Shown here: piece by piece, positions 1-7,850 of the stretch
Layout: every line of letters begins with the position of its first letter
Position numbering within the stretch: the stretch's first letter is position 1
DNA from: REEB95 sp035934995
GTDB taxonomy: Bacteria > Pseudomonadota > Alphaproteobacteria > ATCC43930 > CGMCC-115725
DNA: 64,000 nucleotides
Reading direction: 5' to 3'
Assembly: GCA_035934995.1 (NCBI GenBank)
Contig: DASYXI010000009.1
Span: forward strand, 39,953-103,952
Notes under the pieces: generated by a model
The model's input: only the letters and a program-made list of their open reading frames with translations
Databases searched by the model: none
Told to the model about the DNA's origin: nothing
Translations under genes and position numbers: made by a program

Positions 1-696
1 GGCATACCTTTGGTTGGCATCCCCAAGACGATCGACAACGACGTCGGCGCAACCGAGCGCTCGGTCGGTTACGACACGGCGGTCATGGTGGCAACCGAAG
101 CGCTCGACCGGCTGACACCGACGGCGGCGAGTCACGCGCGCGTCATGGTACTCGAAGTGATGGGCCGCGACGCCGGTCACATCGCGCTGGCTGCCGGCAT
201 CGCCGGCGGCGCCGACGTCATTCTGATTCCGGAAATCAACTATCGTGTTGAAAGTGTTGCCGCGCACATCGAAGCGCTTCGCCGCAACGGCCGCAATTTT
301 GCGTTGGTGGTCGTTGCCGAAGCGGTTCCCGACCACACCGGCGAGCGCGTCCGCCGGCAGCAGGCAAGCGGCGCGTTCACCTATGGCGGCATCGGCGAAA
401 TCGTCGCGCACGCAATTGCCACACGCACCGGCGCCGAGACCCGCGTTACCGTGCTCGGCCACGTGCAGCGCGGCAGCCCGCCGACGTGGAACGACCGGCT
501 GATCGCGCAGGCTTTCGGCGTGCATGCGGTCGACCTGGTCGCGGCCGGACGCTACGACCGTATGGTGGCCTGGCAGAATCGGCGGGTCGTCGACGTGCCG
601 CTGGCCGACATCATCGATCGACCGCAAACCGTCGAAGCCGATAGCCCGCTGGTCCGCACCGCGCGCGGCCTCGGCATTTGTCTGGGCGACAGCTGA
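1..696 (+). CDS. pfkA: 6-phosphofructokinase, C-terminal portion (cut by window start)
   Basis: Phosphorylates fructose 6-phosphate to fructose 1,6-bisphosphate in glycolysis. The frame is already open at base 1, so the N-terminal nucleotide-binding part lies outside the window. Visible are the substrate motif PKTIDND with the catalytic aspartates, then MGRDAGHIALAAG and GHVQRGSPP, all PFK-family hallmarks. The residue before TIDND is lysine; E. coli PfkA has glycine there. Lysine at this place is typical of the PPi-dependent or mixed-substrate PFK group, so the phosphoryl donor may be PPi, but the second deciding residue (E. coli Gly104) is not in the window. Ends with TGA before a DUF465 gene. 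Confidence 0.93.
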   Translation, partial: GIPLVGIPKTIDNDVGATERSVGYDTAVMVATEALDRLTPTAASHARVMVLEVMGRDAGHIALAAGIAGGADVILIPEINYRVESVAAHIEALRRNGRNFALVVVAEAVPDHTGERVRRQQASGAFTYGGIGEIVAHAIATRTGAETRVTVLGHVQRGSPPTWNDRLIAQAFGVHAVDLVAAGRYDRMVAWQNRRVVDVPLADIIDRPQTVEADSPLVRTARGLGICLGDS

Positions 697-844
697 AGCC
701 GCGACTCGCGTTAAAATGCGCCTAAAACGCGCGCATGCCGGCGCGACAGAAAATTTCACCAAATGTCACTTGGAGGGCTTCGCCGCGCGGCGTTAATCTC
801 GTCGAACTCTTTGATGTCATTTCCGCCCAGCTTCTGGAGGAGCC

Positions 845-1015
845 ATGACGTTGGAAGATCGTATCGAGGAGCTTCGCAGTCGTCACCGCACCCTTGAAGA
901 TCAGATCGACCGCGAAAGCCATCGACCGTTCCCCAGAATCGAATCCATCTCCACCCTGAAGCGCCAAAAACTCCGAATAAAAGACGAACTCACCCAGCTG
1001 GAACACGCGCGCTAG
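845..1015 (+). CDS. YdcH-family (DUF465) small protein
   Basis: A 56-residue protein with GGAGG five bases upstream of the ATG. It is almost entirely charged helix: MTLEDRIEELRSRH, a central proline break (RPFPRIES), then LKRQKLRIKDEL. This matches the short helical-hairpin DUF465/YdcH family, abundant in Alphaproteobacteria and of unknown function. It stands alone, downstream of the phosphofructokinase and convergent with the SIMPL gene. Confidence 0.82.
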   Translation: MTLEDRIEELRSRHRTLEDQIDRESHRPFPRIESISTLKRQKLRIKDELTQLEHAR

Positions 1016-1042
1016 TTTCGCGCGGCTGTTGACGGCTGCGGT

Positions 1043-1771
1043 TTAGCGCACCGGCGCGAGCAGCACGGTTGCGTCGACATTGACGCTGACCGTCGCGTCG
1101 CCGGTTGCCGCGACCGGCGGCGGCATGTTGCTGGACGCGGGTACAGCCGCGGCCATGAAACGGATCGGCATCGGCGGCACCGACGCGTTACCGACGCGTA
1201 GCTCGGCATAGCGCTCGACATGGGTGCCGAGGGTCGCGGCGATACGGTCGGCGCGGACGCGGATGTCCTTCAACGCGGTATCGGTCAGCTCGTCCTGCGC
1301 GGCTTTGACCGCGGCCGGCGAAAGCTCCGCCGTCAGGCTCGACAACGCCAAGCCCTGTCCTTGCAGGGTGCCGACCAGGTTCAGCAATGCCGCGAAATCG
1401 CCCGACTTCACGCGAAGCGCCTGGCTGCCGTGCCAGCGCGTCGGGTTTCCTTTGGCGTCGCGTTCCTCATAGTTGGCGTCGCGTTCCTCATAGACCGAAT
1501 AACCGGTGGTCTCGACCGTGACGCCCGTCACGGTTTTGGCGTGGGCGAGCGCCGCGGCCATGCGGCGATTGACGTCGGCCTGAACGCGTGCCGCATTGGC
1601 GTCCATCGCGTCGACCCGCAGCTCGGCCTCAAGCTGGTCGCGCGGCAGGGTCTTATCCGCGTGCGTTGACAGCGTCAGGGCTGTGCCCGATGGCGGCGGC
1701 GCCGGCTGCGCCCAAACTGGCGTAACGGCTGCAAGGAGCAACGCGGCGGCAAGCGAAACGGGACGGATCAT
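1043..1771 (-). CDS. SIMPL-domain (DUF541) periplasmic protein
   Basis: A 242-residue protein with a signal peptide of about 21 residues (MIRPVSLAAALLLAAVTPVWA). The mature part begins LTLSTHADKTLPRDQLEAELRV and ends in the repeated beta-strand pattern of SIMPL/DUF541 proteins (E. coli YggE, BP26), linked to oxidative-stress tolerance and of unknown mechanism. The start codon overlaps the stop of the upstream acyl-CoA synthetase gene as ATGA, so translation is probably coupled. Residues near 100 contain a perfect in-frame duplication of seven residues (YEERDAN then YEERDAK), reported separately. Confidence 0.85.
   Translation of the reverse strand: MIRPVSLAAALLLAAVTPVWAQPAPPPSGTALTLSTHADKTLPRDQLEAELRVDAMDANAARVQADVNRRMAAALAHAKTVTGVTVETTGYSVYEERDANYEERDAKGNPTRWHGSQALRVKSGDFAALLNLVGTLQGQGLALSSLTAELSPAAVKAAQDELTDTALKDIRVRADRIAATLGTHVERYAELRVGNASVPPMPIRFMAAAVPASSNMPPPVAATGDATVSVNVDATVLLAPVR
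1452..1493. repeat. 21-bp perfect tandem duplication inside the SIMPL gene
   Basis: The unit TTGGCGTCGCGTTCCTCATAG occurs twice head to tail at 1452-1472 and 1473-1493. It is a multiple of three and preserves the reading frame, adding seven residues to the SIMPL protein. Perfect identity suggests a recent slippage event or an unstable variable site. Confidence 0.9.
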
Positions 1772-3393
1772 TTGAGGCCTCTGGCTTGTTCACGCAGCAC
1801 GAATTTCTGGATCTTGCCCGTCGAGGTTTTGGGCAGCGGGCCGAAGACCACCGTCTTGGGCACCTTGTAGCCCGCCATGTTGGCGCGGCAGAAGCCGATA
1901 ATGTCGTCGGCCGTCGCCTGCGCCTCGGCCTTGAGCGTGACGAAGGCGCACGGCGTCTCGCCCCATTTCTCGTCTGGCCGCGCCACAACCGCCGCCTCCA
2001 TCACCGCCGGATGGCGATAGAGCACGCTTTCGACCTCGATGGTCGAGATGTTCTCGCCGCCCGAAATGATGATGTCCTTCGAACGATCCTTGACCTCGAT
2101 GTAGCCGTCGGTATGCGCGACGCCGAGATCGCCGGTGTGAAACCAGCCGCCGGCGAAAGCCTCGGCCGTCGCCTTCGGATTTTTGAGATAGCCCTTCATC
2201 ACGATGTTGCCGCGCATGAAAATCTCGCCCATGGCCGCGCCGTCGCGCGGCAACGGCGCCAGGCCGCGCGGATCGGCCACCATGAGGCCTTCAAGCACCG
2301 GATAGTTGACGCCTTGGCGCGCCTTGAGGGCCGCCCGCTCCGGCGCCGGTCGCGCGTTCCATTCATCGTGCCAAGCGCAGACCACCGACGGGCCATAGAC
2401 TTCGGTCAAGCCGTAGACATGCGTGATGGCGAAGCCGAGCTTCTCCACGCCTTCGATCACCGCGGCGGGCGGCGCCGCGCCTGCCGTCATCATCGCGATG
2501 CGCCGGCCGAAATCGCGCTTCAATTGCGACGGTGCGTTCAACAGCAAATTCATGACAATCGGCGCGCCGCACAGATGCGTGACGCCGTGTTCGGCGATCG
2601 CCGCGTAGATGGCGCTGGCTTCGACTCGGCGCAGACAGACATGCGTTCCCGCCAACGCCGTCACCGTCCACGGAAAGCACCAGCCGTTGCAATGGAACAT
2701 CGGCAGCGTCCAGAGATAGACCGGATGCGGCGGCATGTTCCAAACCATCGCGTTGCCGAGTGCGTTCAGATAGGCGCCGCGATGATGATAGACGACGCCT
2801 TTCGGATTACCGGTTGTGCCCGAGGTGTAGTTGAGGGCGATCGCGTCCCATTCGTCGTCCGGCTCGCGCATGGCGAAGTCCGGATCGCCGGACGCGAGGA
2901 ATTTTTCGTAATCCATGTCGCCAAGCAGCTTGCCCGGCGGCGCCAGCGCATCGTCGATGTCGATCACCAGCGGCCGTTGCTTGACGGCAACCAGCGCTTT
3001 CTCGATCACCGGCGCGAATTCGCGGTCGGTGATCAGCACCTTGGCCTCGCCATGCTCGAGGATGAACGCGATGGTGGCGGCGTCGAGCCGGATGTTGAGT
3101 GCGTTCAAGACCGCGCCCGCCATCGGCACGCCGAAATGCGCCTCGAATGCCTCCGGCGTGTTGGCGGCCATTACCGCGACGGTGTCGCCCTTGCCAATGC
3201 CGCGCCGCTGGAGGGCGCTCGCCAGACGCCGGGAGCGCTCGTAGCTCTGCCGCCACGAATACCGCCGCGTGCCGTGCACCACCGCCAGGCGGTTGGGATA
3301 GATCGACGCCGCCCGCGCGATGAATCCCAGCGGCGACAACGGCACATAATTGGCCGCATTGCGGTCGAGCCCGACGTCGTAAGCGCTTCCCAT
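1768..3393 (-). CDS. Acyl-CoA synthetase (AMP-binding; DmdB / medium-chain type)
   Basis: A 541-residue ANL-superfamily ligase that adenylates a carboxylic acid and forms the CoA thioester. Visible: the P-loop LNYTSGTTGNPKGVVYHH, the A5-type motif HVYGLTEVYGP, the hinge and C-domain GWFHTGDLG...DRSKDIIISGGENIS, and the C-terminal catalytic lysine in PKTSTGKIQKF. The N-terminus (YDVGLDRNAANYVPLSP) resembles the methylmercaptopropionate/medium-chain ligase group; the substrate is not certain. I chose the ATG at 3393 over one at 3462, which would overlap the divergent prpE start and leave no promoter. Coupled to the downstream SIMPL gene by ATGA. Confidence 0.88.
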   Translation of the reverse strand: MGSAYDVGLDRNAANYVPLSPLGFIARAASIYPNRLAVVHGTRRYSWRQSYERSRRLASALQRRGIGKGDTVAVMAANTPEAFEAHFGVPMAGAVLNALNIRLDAATIAFILEHGEAKVLITDREFAPVIEKALVAVKQRPLVIDIDDALAPPGKLLGDMDYEKFLASGDPDFAMREPDDEWDAIALNYTSGTTGNPKGVVYHHRGAYLNALGNAMVWNMPPHPVYLWTLPMFHCNGWCFPWTVTALAGTHVCLRRVEASAIYAAIAEHGVTHLCGAPIVMNLLLNAPSQLKRDFGRRIAMMTAGAAPPAAVIEGVEKLGFAITHVYGLTEVYGPSVVCAWHDEWNARPAPERAALKARQGVNYPVLEGLMVADPRGLAPLPRDGAAMGEIFMRGNIVMKGYLKNPKATAEAFAGGWFHTGDLGVAHTDGYIEVKDRSKDIIISGGENISTIEVESVLYRHPAVMEAAVVARPDEKWGETPCAFVTLKAEAQATADDIIGFCRANMAGYKVPKTVVFGPLPKTSTGKIQKFVLREQARGLK

Positions 3394-3460
3394 GGCGTCG
3401 CGTCCTGCGGCTTCACAAAGCGCTGCCTTTGCCGCACAGTTGTAAGGGGAGAAAACGCCC

Positions 3461-5362
3461 ATGACCAGCCGCTATGCCGCGGTCCACCGCCGCTCGCTGG
3501 TCGACCGGGAAGGGTTCTGGGCCGAAGCCGCCCAGGCGATCGACTGGGAAAAACGGTGGGATACCGTGCTGGACGCGAGCCGGCCGCCTTTCTACCGCTG
3601 GTTCAAGGGCGGGCGGCTCAACACCTGCTTCAACGCCCTCGACCGCCATGTCGATGGCGGCCGCGCACAGCAGACCGCGCTGATCTACGACAGCCCGGTC
3701 ACCGGCACGGTGCGCACCTTCAGCTATCGCGAGCTACGCGACCAGGTCGCGCTGCTGGCCGGCGCGCTGCGCATGCACGGCGTCAAGAAGGGCGACCGTG
3801 TGCTGCTCTACATGCCCATGGTGCCCGAGGCGGCGATGGCAATGCTCGCCTGTGCGCGCTTGGGCGCAATTCATTCCGTCGTGTTTGGCGGCTTCGCCGC
3901 GCCCGAGCTGGCGACGCGCATCGACGATGCCAAGCCGCGGCTGATCCTGTCGGCGTCGTGCGGCATCGAGATCAACCGCGTTATTCCGTACAAGCCGCTG
4001 CTCGACCAGGCGATCGCTCTCGCCAAGCACAAGCCCGAAGGTTGTTTCATTTTGCAGCGCGACCAGCTCGCCTGCGACCTCGTGCCCGGCCGCGATTACG
4101 ATTGGAACGACGAGGTCGCCACGGCCTCGCCGGCGGCGTGCGTGGCGGTCGAGGCGACGGATCCGCTCTACATCCTCTACACGTCCGGCACGACGGGCAT
4201 GCCGAAGGGGATCGTGCGCGACAATGGCGGCCACGCCGTCGCGCTCGCCTGGTCGATGAAGAACGTCTATGGCCTGGCGCCGGGCGAGACCTGGTTCACC
4301 GCTTCGGACGTCGGCTGGGTGGTCGGCCACAGCTATATCGTCTATGCGCCGCTGCTTTACGGCCTCACCACCATCCTGTTCGAAGGCAAGCCGGTCGGCA
4401 CGCCGGATGCCGGCACCTTCTGGCGCGTCATCGCGCAGCACGGCGCCGTCGCCATGTTCACCGCACCGACGGCATTCCGCGCGATCAAGCGCGAGGACCC
4501 GGACGGCGCGTTTATCCGCAAGCACGACATGGCGAAATTCCGCACGCTGTTCCTCGCCGGCGAGCGCGCCGATCCGCCGACCATCGCATGGGCCGAAAAG
4601 CATCTCGAGGTGCCGGTGATCGATCATTGGTGGCAGACCGAAACCGGCTGGGCGATCACGGCGAATTGCGTGGGCTTGGGCCAACTGCCGGTGAAGCACG
4701 GCTCATCGACCCTGCCGGCGCCGGGCTACGATCTGCATGTGCTCGATCCGGCGGGCAAGGCGATGAAACCCGGCGAAGTCGGCGCGTTGTGCGTCAAGCT
4801 GCCGATGCCGCCAAGCTTCGCGCCGACGCTGTGGAACGCCGACGAGCGTTTCGTCCAATCCTATCTCGCCGACTATCCCGGTTATTACCTGACCGCCGAC
4901 GCCGGCTATAGGGACGAGGACGGCTATGTCTTCGTCATGGCGCGCACCGACGACATCATCAATGTCGCCGGCCATCGTCTGTCCACGGGTGCGATCGAGG
5001 AAGTCCTTGCCTCCCATCCCGAAGTCGCCGAGTGCGCGGTGATCGGCGCCGGCGACGCGCTCAAGGGCCAGGTACCGTTGGGTTTCCTGGTGCTCAAGGC
5101 CGGCGCGAAGAAAACGCCGAAGGACGTTGCCGCCGAAGCGGTGACCCTGGTGCGCGAGCGCATCGGGCCGGTGGCGAGCTTCAAGACCGCACTGGTGGTC
5201 GACCGCCTGCCGAAGACGCGTTCGGGCAAAATCCTGCGCGGCACGATGCGCAGGATCGCCGACGGCGAGGAGTACAAGATGCCGGCGACGATCGACGATC
5301 CCGCCATCCTCGGCGAGATCGCGACGCACCTCAAAGGCGCGGGGTATGCGAAGGGCGGCTAG
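3461..5362 (+). CDS. prpE: Propionyl-CoA synthetase
   Basis: A 633-residue cytoplasmic acetyl/propionyl-CoA synthetase. Evidence: the N-terminal ACAS region (FWAEAAQAIDWEKRWD...FYRWFKGGRLNTCFN), ATP loop YILYTSGTTGMPKGI, SDVGWVVGHSYIVYAPLL, the acyl-pocket motif HWWQTETGW, and the acetylatable catalytic lysine in PKTRSGKILRGTMRR. Length and the RDNGGH segment match PrpE rather than Acs. AGGGGAG lies upstream of the ATG. It is divergent from the other acyl-CoA ligase with only 67 bp between starts. No prpBCD genes are nearby, so it may feed a propionyl-CoA carboxylase route. Confidence 0.93.
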   Translation: MTSRYAAVHRRSLVDREGFWAEAAQAIDWEKRWDTVLDASRPPFYRWFKGGRLNTCFNALDRHVDGGRAQQTALIYDSPVTGTVRTFSYRELRDQVALLAGALRMHGVKKGDRVLLYMPMVPEAAMAMLACARLGAIHSVVFGGFAAPELATRIDDAKPRLILSASCGIEINRVIPYKPLLDQAIALAKHKPEGCFILQRDQLACDLVPGRDYDWNDEVATASPAACVAVEATDPLYILYTSGTTGMPKGIVRDNGGHAVALAWSMKNVYGLAPGETWFTASDVGWVVGHSYIVYAPLLYGLTTILFEGKPVGTPDAGTFWRVIAQHGAVAMFTAPTAFRAIKREDPDGAFIRKHDMAKFRTLFLAGERADPPTIAWAEKHLEVPVIDHWWQTETGWAITANCVGLGQLPVKHGSSTLPAPGYDLHVLDPAGKAMKPGEVGALCVKLPMPPSFAPTLWNADERFVQSYLADYPGYYLTADAGYRDEDGYVFVMARTDDIINVAGHRLSTGAIEEVLASHPEVAECAVIGAGDALKGQVPLGFLVLKAGAKKTPKDVAAEAVTLVRERIGPVASFKTALVVDRLPKTRSGKILRGTMRRIADGEEYKMPATIDDPAILGEIATHLKGAGYAKGG

Positions 5363-5430
5363 ACCGCTGTAGTCGTCCTGCGTGCCGGACGTCCGGTGCG
5401 ATCGAAAGACCGACCGAAAGGGGAAGGCGA

Positions 5431-5826
5431 ATGGAAATCAAGCGAAACGGCTCGCAGCCAGCCGTCAAAGGACCGTCCGAGAATTTCACCGGCAACGTTC
5501 GCATTGAGCCGCTGTTCCAGTCACCGGGCCCGGCACAGTTCGGCGGCGCCAGCGTCACCTTCGAGCCGGGCGCGCGCAGCGCGTGGCATATGCATCCATG
5601 CGGCCAGACATTGATCGTCACGTCCGGCCTCGGCTGGACGCAATGCTGGGGCGAGCCCAAAGAGGAGATCCGCCCCGGCGACGTCGTCACCTGCCCGCCC
5701 GGCAAGAAGCACTGGCATGGCGGTACGCCAACGACCGGCGTGACTCATATCGCCATTCAGGAATCGTTGAACGGGAAGAACGTCGAGTGGTTGGAGAAAG
5801 TCACCGACGAACAATACCGGAGTTGA
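5431..5826 (+). CDS. Cupin protein of the manganese hydroxynitrile-lyase-like type
   Basis: A 131-residue single-domain cupin. Seen directly: His53, His55, Gln59 (in WHMHPCGQ) and His94 (in GKKHWHGG), the four metal ligands at the positions I recall for Granulicella tundricola hydroxynitrile lyase, and the same ends (MEIKRxGSQ and VTDEQY). Family members bind Mn or Fe and some cleave or form cyanohydrins, but the physiological role is usually unknown. It has its own Shine-Dalgarno (GGGGAAGG) and follows prpE after a 68-bp gap. Confidence 0.8.
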   Translation: MEIKRNGSQPAVKGPSENFTGNVRIEPLFQSPGPAQFGGASVTFEPGARSAWHMHPCGQTLIVTSGLGWTQCWGEPKEEIRPGDVVTCPPGKKHWHGGTPTTGVTHIAIQESLNGKNVEWLEKVTDEQYRS

Positions 5827-5839
5827 CGCCGCGACGGCG

Positions 5840-6442
5840 TTAAGCCGCCGGCTCCTCCGACGCGGCGGCGATGTCCTCGGCGCCAGGCGGCTGCACCAGC
5901 GGCTTGCCCTCTTCCGGCTTCTTGCCGCGATTGGCGCGCGCCACCGCCTTTTCCAAATCTTCCATCGTGCACAAGCCCAGCGACACCGGATGGCGCGGCT
6001 TGATGTTGGGCGTGTTCCAATGGCTGCGGTCGCGCACCGCGTGGATTGTCGGCTTGGTCGTGCCAACGAGCTTGGAGATCTGGCCGTCGCTGAGCTCCGG
6101 ATGGCTTTTCAAGAGCCAGGCGATCGCGTCGGGCTTGTCCTGGCGCTTGGCGATCGGCGTGTAACGCGGGCCTTTGTGCTTCACCACCTGCTCGGGCAGC
6201 GCTTCCTTGGCGAGCTTGAGTCGCGCGTTCGGGTCCTTGATGCAGCGATCAAGCTCTTCCTGCGAGAGCTGACCGTTCGCCACTGGATCGAGACCGTGCA
6301 TCTGGGTCGAGACCTCGCCGTCGGCGATCGCCTGGACCTCGAGCCCGTGCAGGCCGGTAAATTCGCCGATCTGGTCGAAGGTCAGAGGGGTATTCTCGAC
6401 CAGCCACACGGCGGTCGCGCGGGGCATCAACGGCAGCGACAT
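5840..6442 (-). CDS. trcR: Cell-cycle transcriptional regulator TrcR (DUF1013)
   Basis: A 200-residue protein beginning MSLPLMPRATAVWLVENT, with the TFDQIGEFTGLHGLEVQ helix-turn-helix and a second HTH-like stretch LSDGQISKLVGTTKPTIH. This is the DUF1013 family, nearly universal in Alphaproteobacteria, named TrcR from Caulobacter cell-cycle work. The C-terminus is a low-complexity acidic tail. It is convergent with the cupin gene (13 bp between stops) and monocistronic. Confidence 0.87.
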   Translation of the reverse strand: MSLPLMPRATAVWLVENTPLTFDQIGEFTGLHGLEVQAIADGEVSTQMHGLDPVANGQLSQEELDRCIKDPNARLKLAKEALPEQVVKHKGPRYTPIAKRQDKPDAIAWLLKSHPELSDGQISKLVGTTKPTIHAVRDRSHWNTPNIKPRHPVSLGLCTMEDLEKAVARANRGKKPEEGKPLVQPPGAEDIAAASEEPAA

Positions 6443-6564
6443 GCGTTTCTCCTGATGGCAATGGCCTAACTCGCGCCTAAAAGCGCTTTCCAGGCCACCT
6501 GCCCATGTCTTGGATGCGATTTATATAGTCGCTCGGTCGGCCCAAGAAAAGCGGAAATCGGGCC

Positions 6565-7566
6565 TCAAATCGTCAGCACAATCTTGCCGATATGAGCCGA
6601 GCTTTCCATCAAGGCATGGGCGGCCGCGGCCTCCTTGAGCGGAAAGGTCTTATGGATCACCGGCTTGACCTTGCCGGATTCCAGCAAGGGCCAGACCTCG
6701 CGTTTGAGCGCCGCGGCGATGGCGCCCTTCTGCTCGACCGCGCGGGCGCGCAGGGTCGAACCGGTGAGCGTCAGGCGCTTCATCATCACCACGCCGAAAT
6801 TGACCTCGGCGAGATTGCCGCCCAAGAGCGCGATGGTGACGCAGCGGCCATCGACCGCCAGCGCGCTGATGTTGCGCGGCACATAAGGCCCGCACACCAT
6901 GTCGAGGATGAGATCGACGCCGCGGTTGCCGGTCGTCTCCTTCACCACCTTCACGAAATCCTCGCGCTTGTAGTCGATGGCGCGCGTCGCGCCGAGCTTC
7001 TCGCACGCCGTGCATTTGTCGCCGCTGCCGGCGGTGGCGAAAATGTGCTTGGCGCCGAATTCGCGCGCGAGCTGGATCGCCGTCGTGCCGATGCCCGAGG
7101 TGCCGCCGTGGATCAGCACGCTTTCGCCGCGCTTCAAGCCGCCGCGCTCGAACAAATTGGCCCACACCGTGAAAAAGGTCTCGGGCAAGGCCGCCGCTTC
7201 GACCATCGAGAAACCCTTGGGCACCGGCAGACACTGCGCCGCCGGCGCGGCGCAATATTCGGCGTAGCCGTGACCGGTCACCAGCGCGCACACCTTGTCG
7301 CCGACCTTGAAGCCGTTCGCGCCGAGGCCGAGCGCGACGACGCTGCCCGCGATCTCGAGGCCGGGAATATCGGACGCACCGGGCGGCGGCGGATAGCTGC
7401 CCTGGCGTTGCGCCACGTCCGGCCGGTTGACGCCGGCGGCTTCGACCTTGATCAGCACCTCGCCCGCGCCGGGCTTCGGCGTCGACCGCTTGGCGAGGCG
7501 CAGCACGTCGGGCGCGCCCGGCTCGCGGATTTCGATGACGGCGGTTTCGGCGGGGGGAGCGGACAT
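6565..7566 (-). CDS. NAD(P)H-quinone oxidoreductase, zinc-independent MDR family
   Basis: A 333-residue cytoplasmic medium-chain dehydrogenase/reductase. The GroES-like N-domain has GEVLIKVEAAGVNRPDVAQRQG and the Rossmann part has LIHGGTSGIGTTAIQLA and AAALPETFFTVWANLF. The catalytic zinc ligands of alcohol dehydrogenases are absent, as in the PIG3/QOR quinone oxidoreductases. Start chosen at MSAPPAE because GAGG lies 5 bases upstream; an upstream in-frame codon at 7617 lacks support. Divergent from the DUF1192 gene. Confidence 0.88.
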   Translation of the reverse strand: MSAPPAETAVIEIREPGAPDVLRLAKRSTPKPGAGEVLIKVEAAGVNRPDVAQRQGSYPPPPGASDIPGLEIAGSVVALGLGANGFKVGDKVCALVTGHGYAEYCAAPAAQCLPVPKGFSMVEAAALPETFFTVWANLFERGGLKRGESVLIHGGTSGIGTTAIQLAREFGAKHIFATAGSGDKCTACEKLGATRAIDYKREDFVKVVKETTGNRGVDLILDMVCGPYVPRNISALAVDGRCVTIALLGGNLAEVNFGVVMMKRLTLTGSTLRARAVEQKGAIAAALKREVWPLLESGKVKPVIHKTFPLKEAAAAHALMESSAHIGKIVLTI

Positions 7567-7657
7567 ACGGGCCTCGTTCCGGTTTCTTGCGGCGGATTGC
7601 ACCCTTAGCCCGATCACGCCACACTGGCAACCGTCCCCGGCGCAAGGGAGGCCCGCG

Positions 7658-7840
7658 ATGGACGAAGAAGACCTGCTGCCGCAGCGGCAAAAGCCGAAGC
7701 CGCGCGACCTGACCGTGCTCGGCGTCGCTCAGCTCGAAGAATACGTCGCCGAGCTCGAAGGCGAGATCGCGCGCGCCCGCGCCGAGATCGCCGCCAAGCG
7801 CAAGCAGCGCGGCGGCGCCGAAGGCCTGTTCAAGCGGTGA
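7658..7840 (+). CDS. DUF1192 small protein
   Basis: A 60-residue protein with AAGGGAGG upstream. It starts MDEEDLLPQRQKPKPRDLT, followed by LGVAQLEEYVAELEGEIARARAEI, a short coiled-coil helix. This is the pattern of the alphaproteobacterial DUF1192 family, of unknown function. It lies 10 bp before the sulfhydrylase gene and is probably its operon partner. Confidence 0.8.
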   Translation: MDEEDLLPQRQKPKPRDLTVLGVAQLEEYVAELEGEIARARAEIAAKRKQRGGAEGLFKR

Positions 7841-7850
7841 CCGGAAAAAG

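Noticed and set aside
722..1006. 94-codon minus-strand frame opposite the DUF465 gene
   Set aside because: Shadow of the DUF465 gene, which has a good ribosome site and a recognised family pattern.
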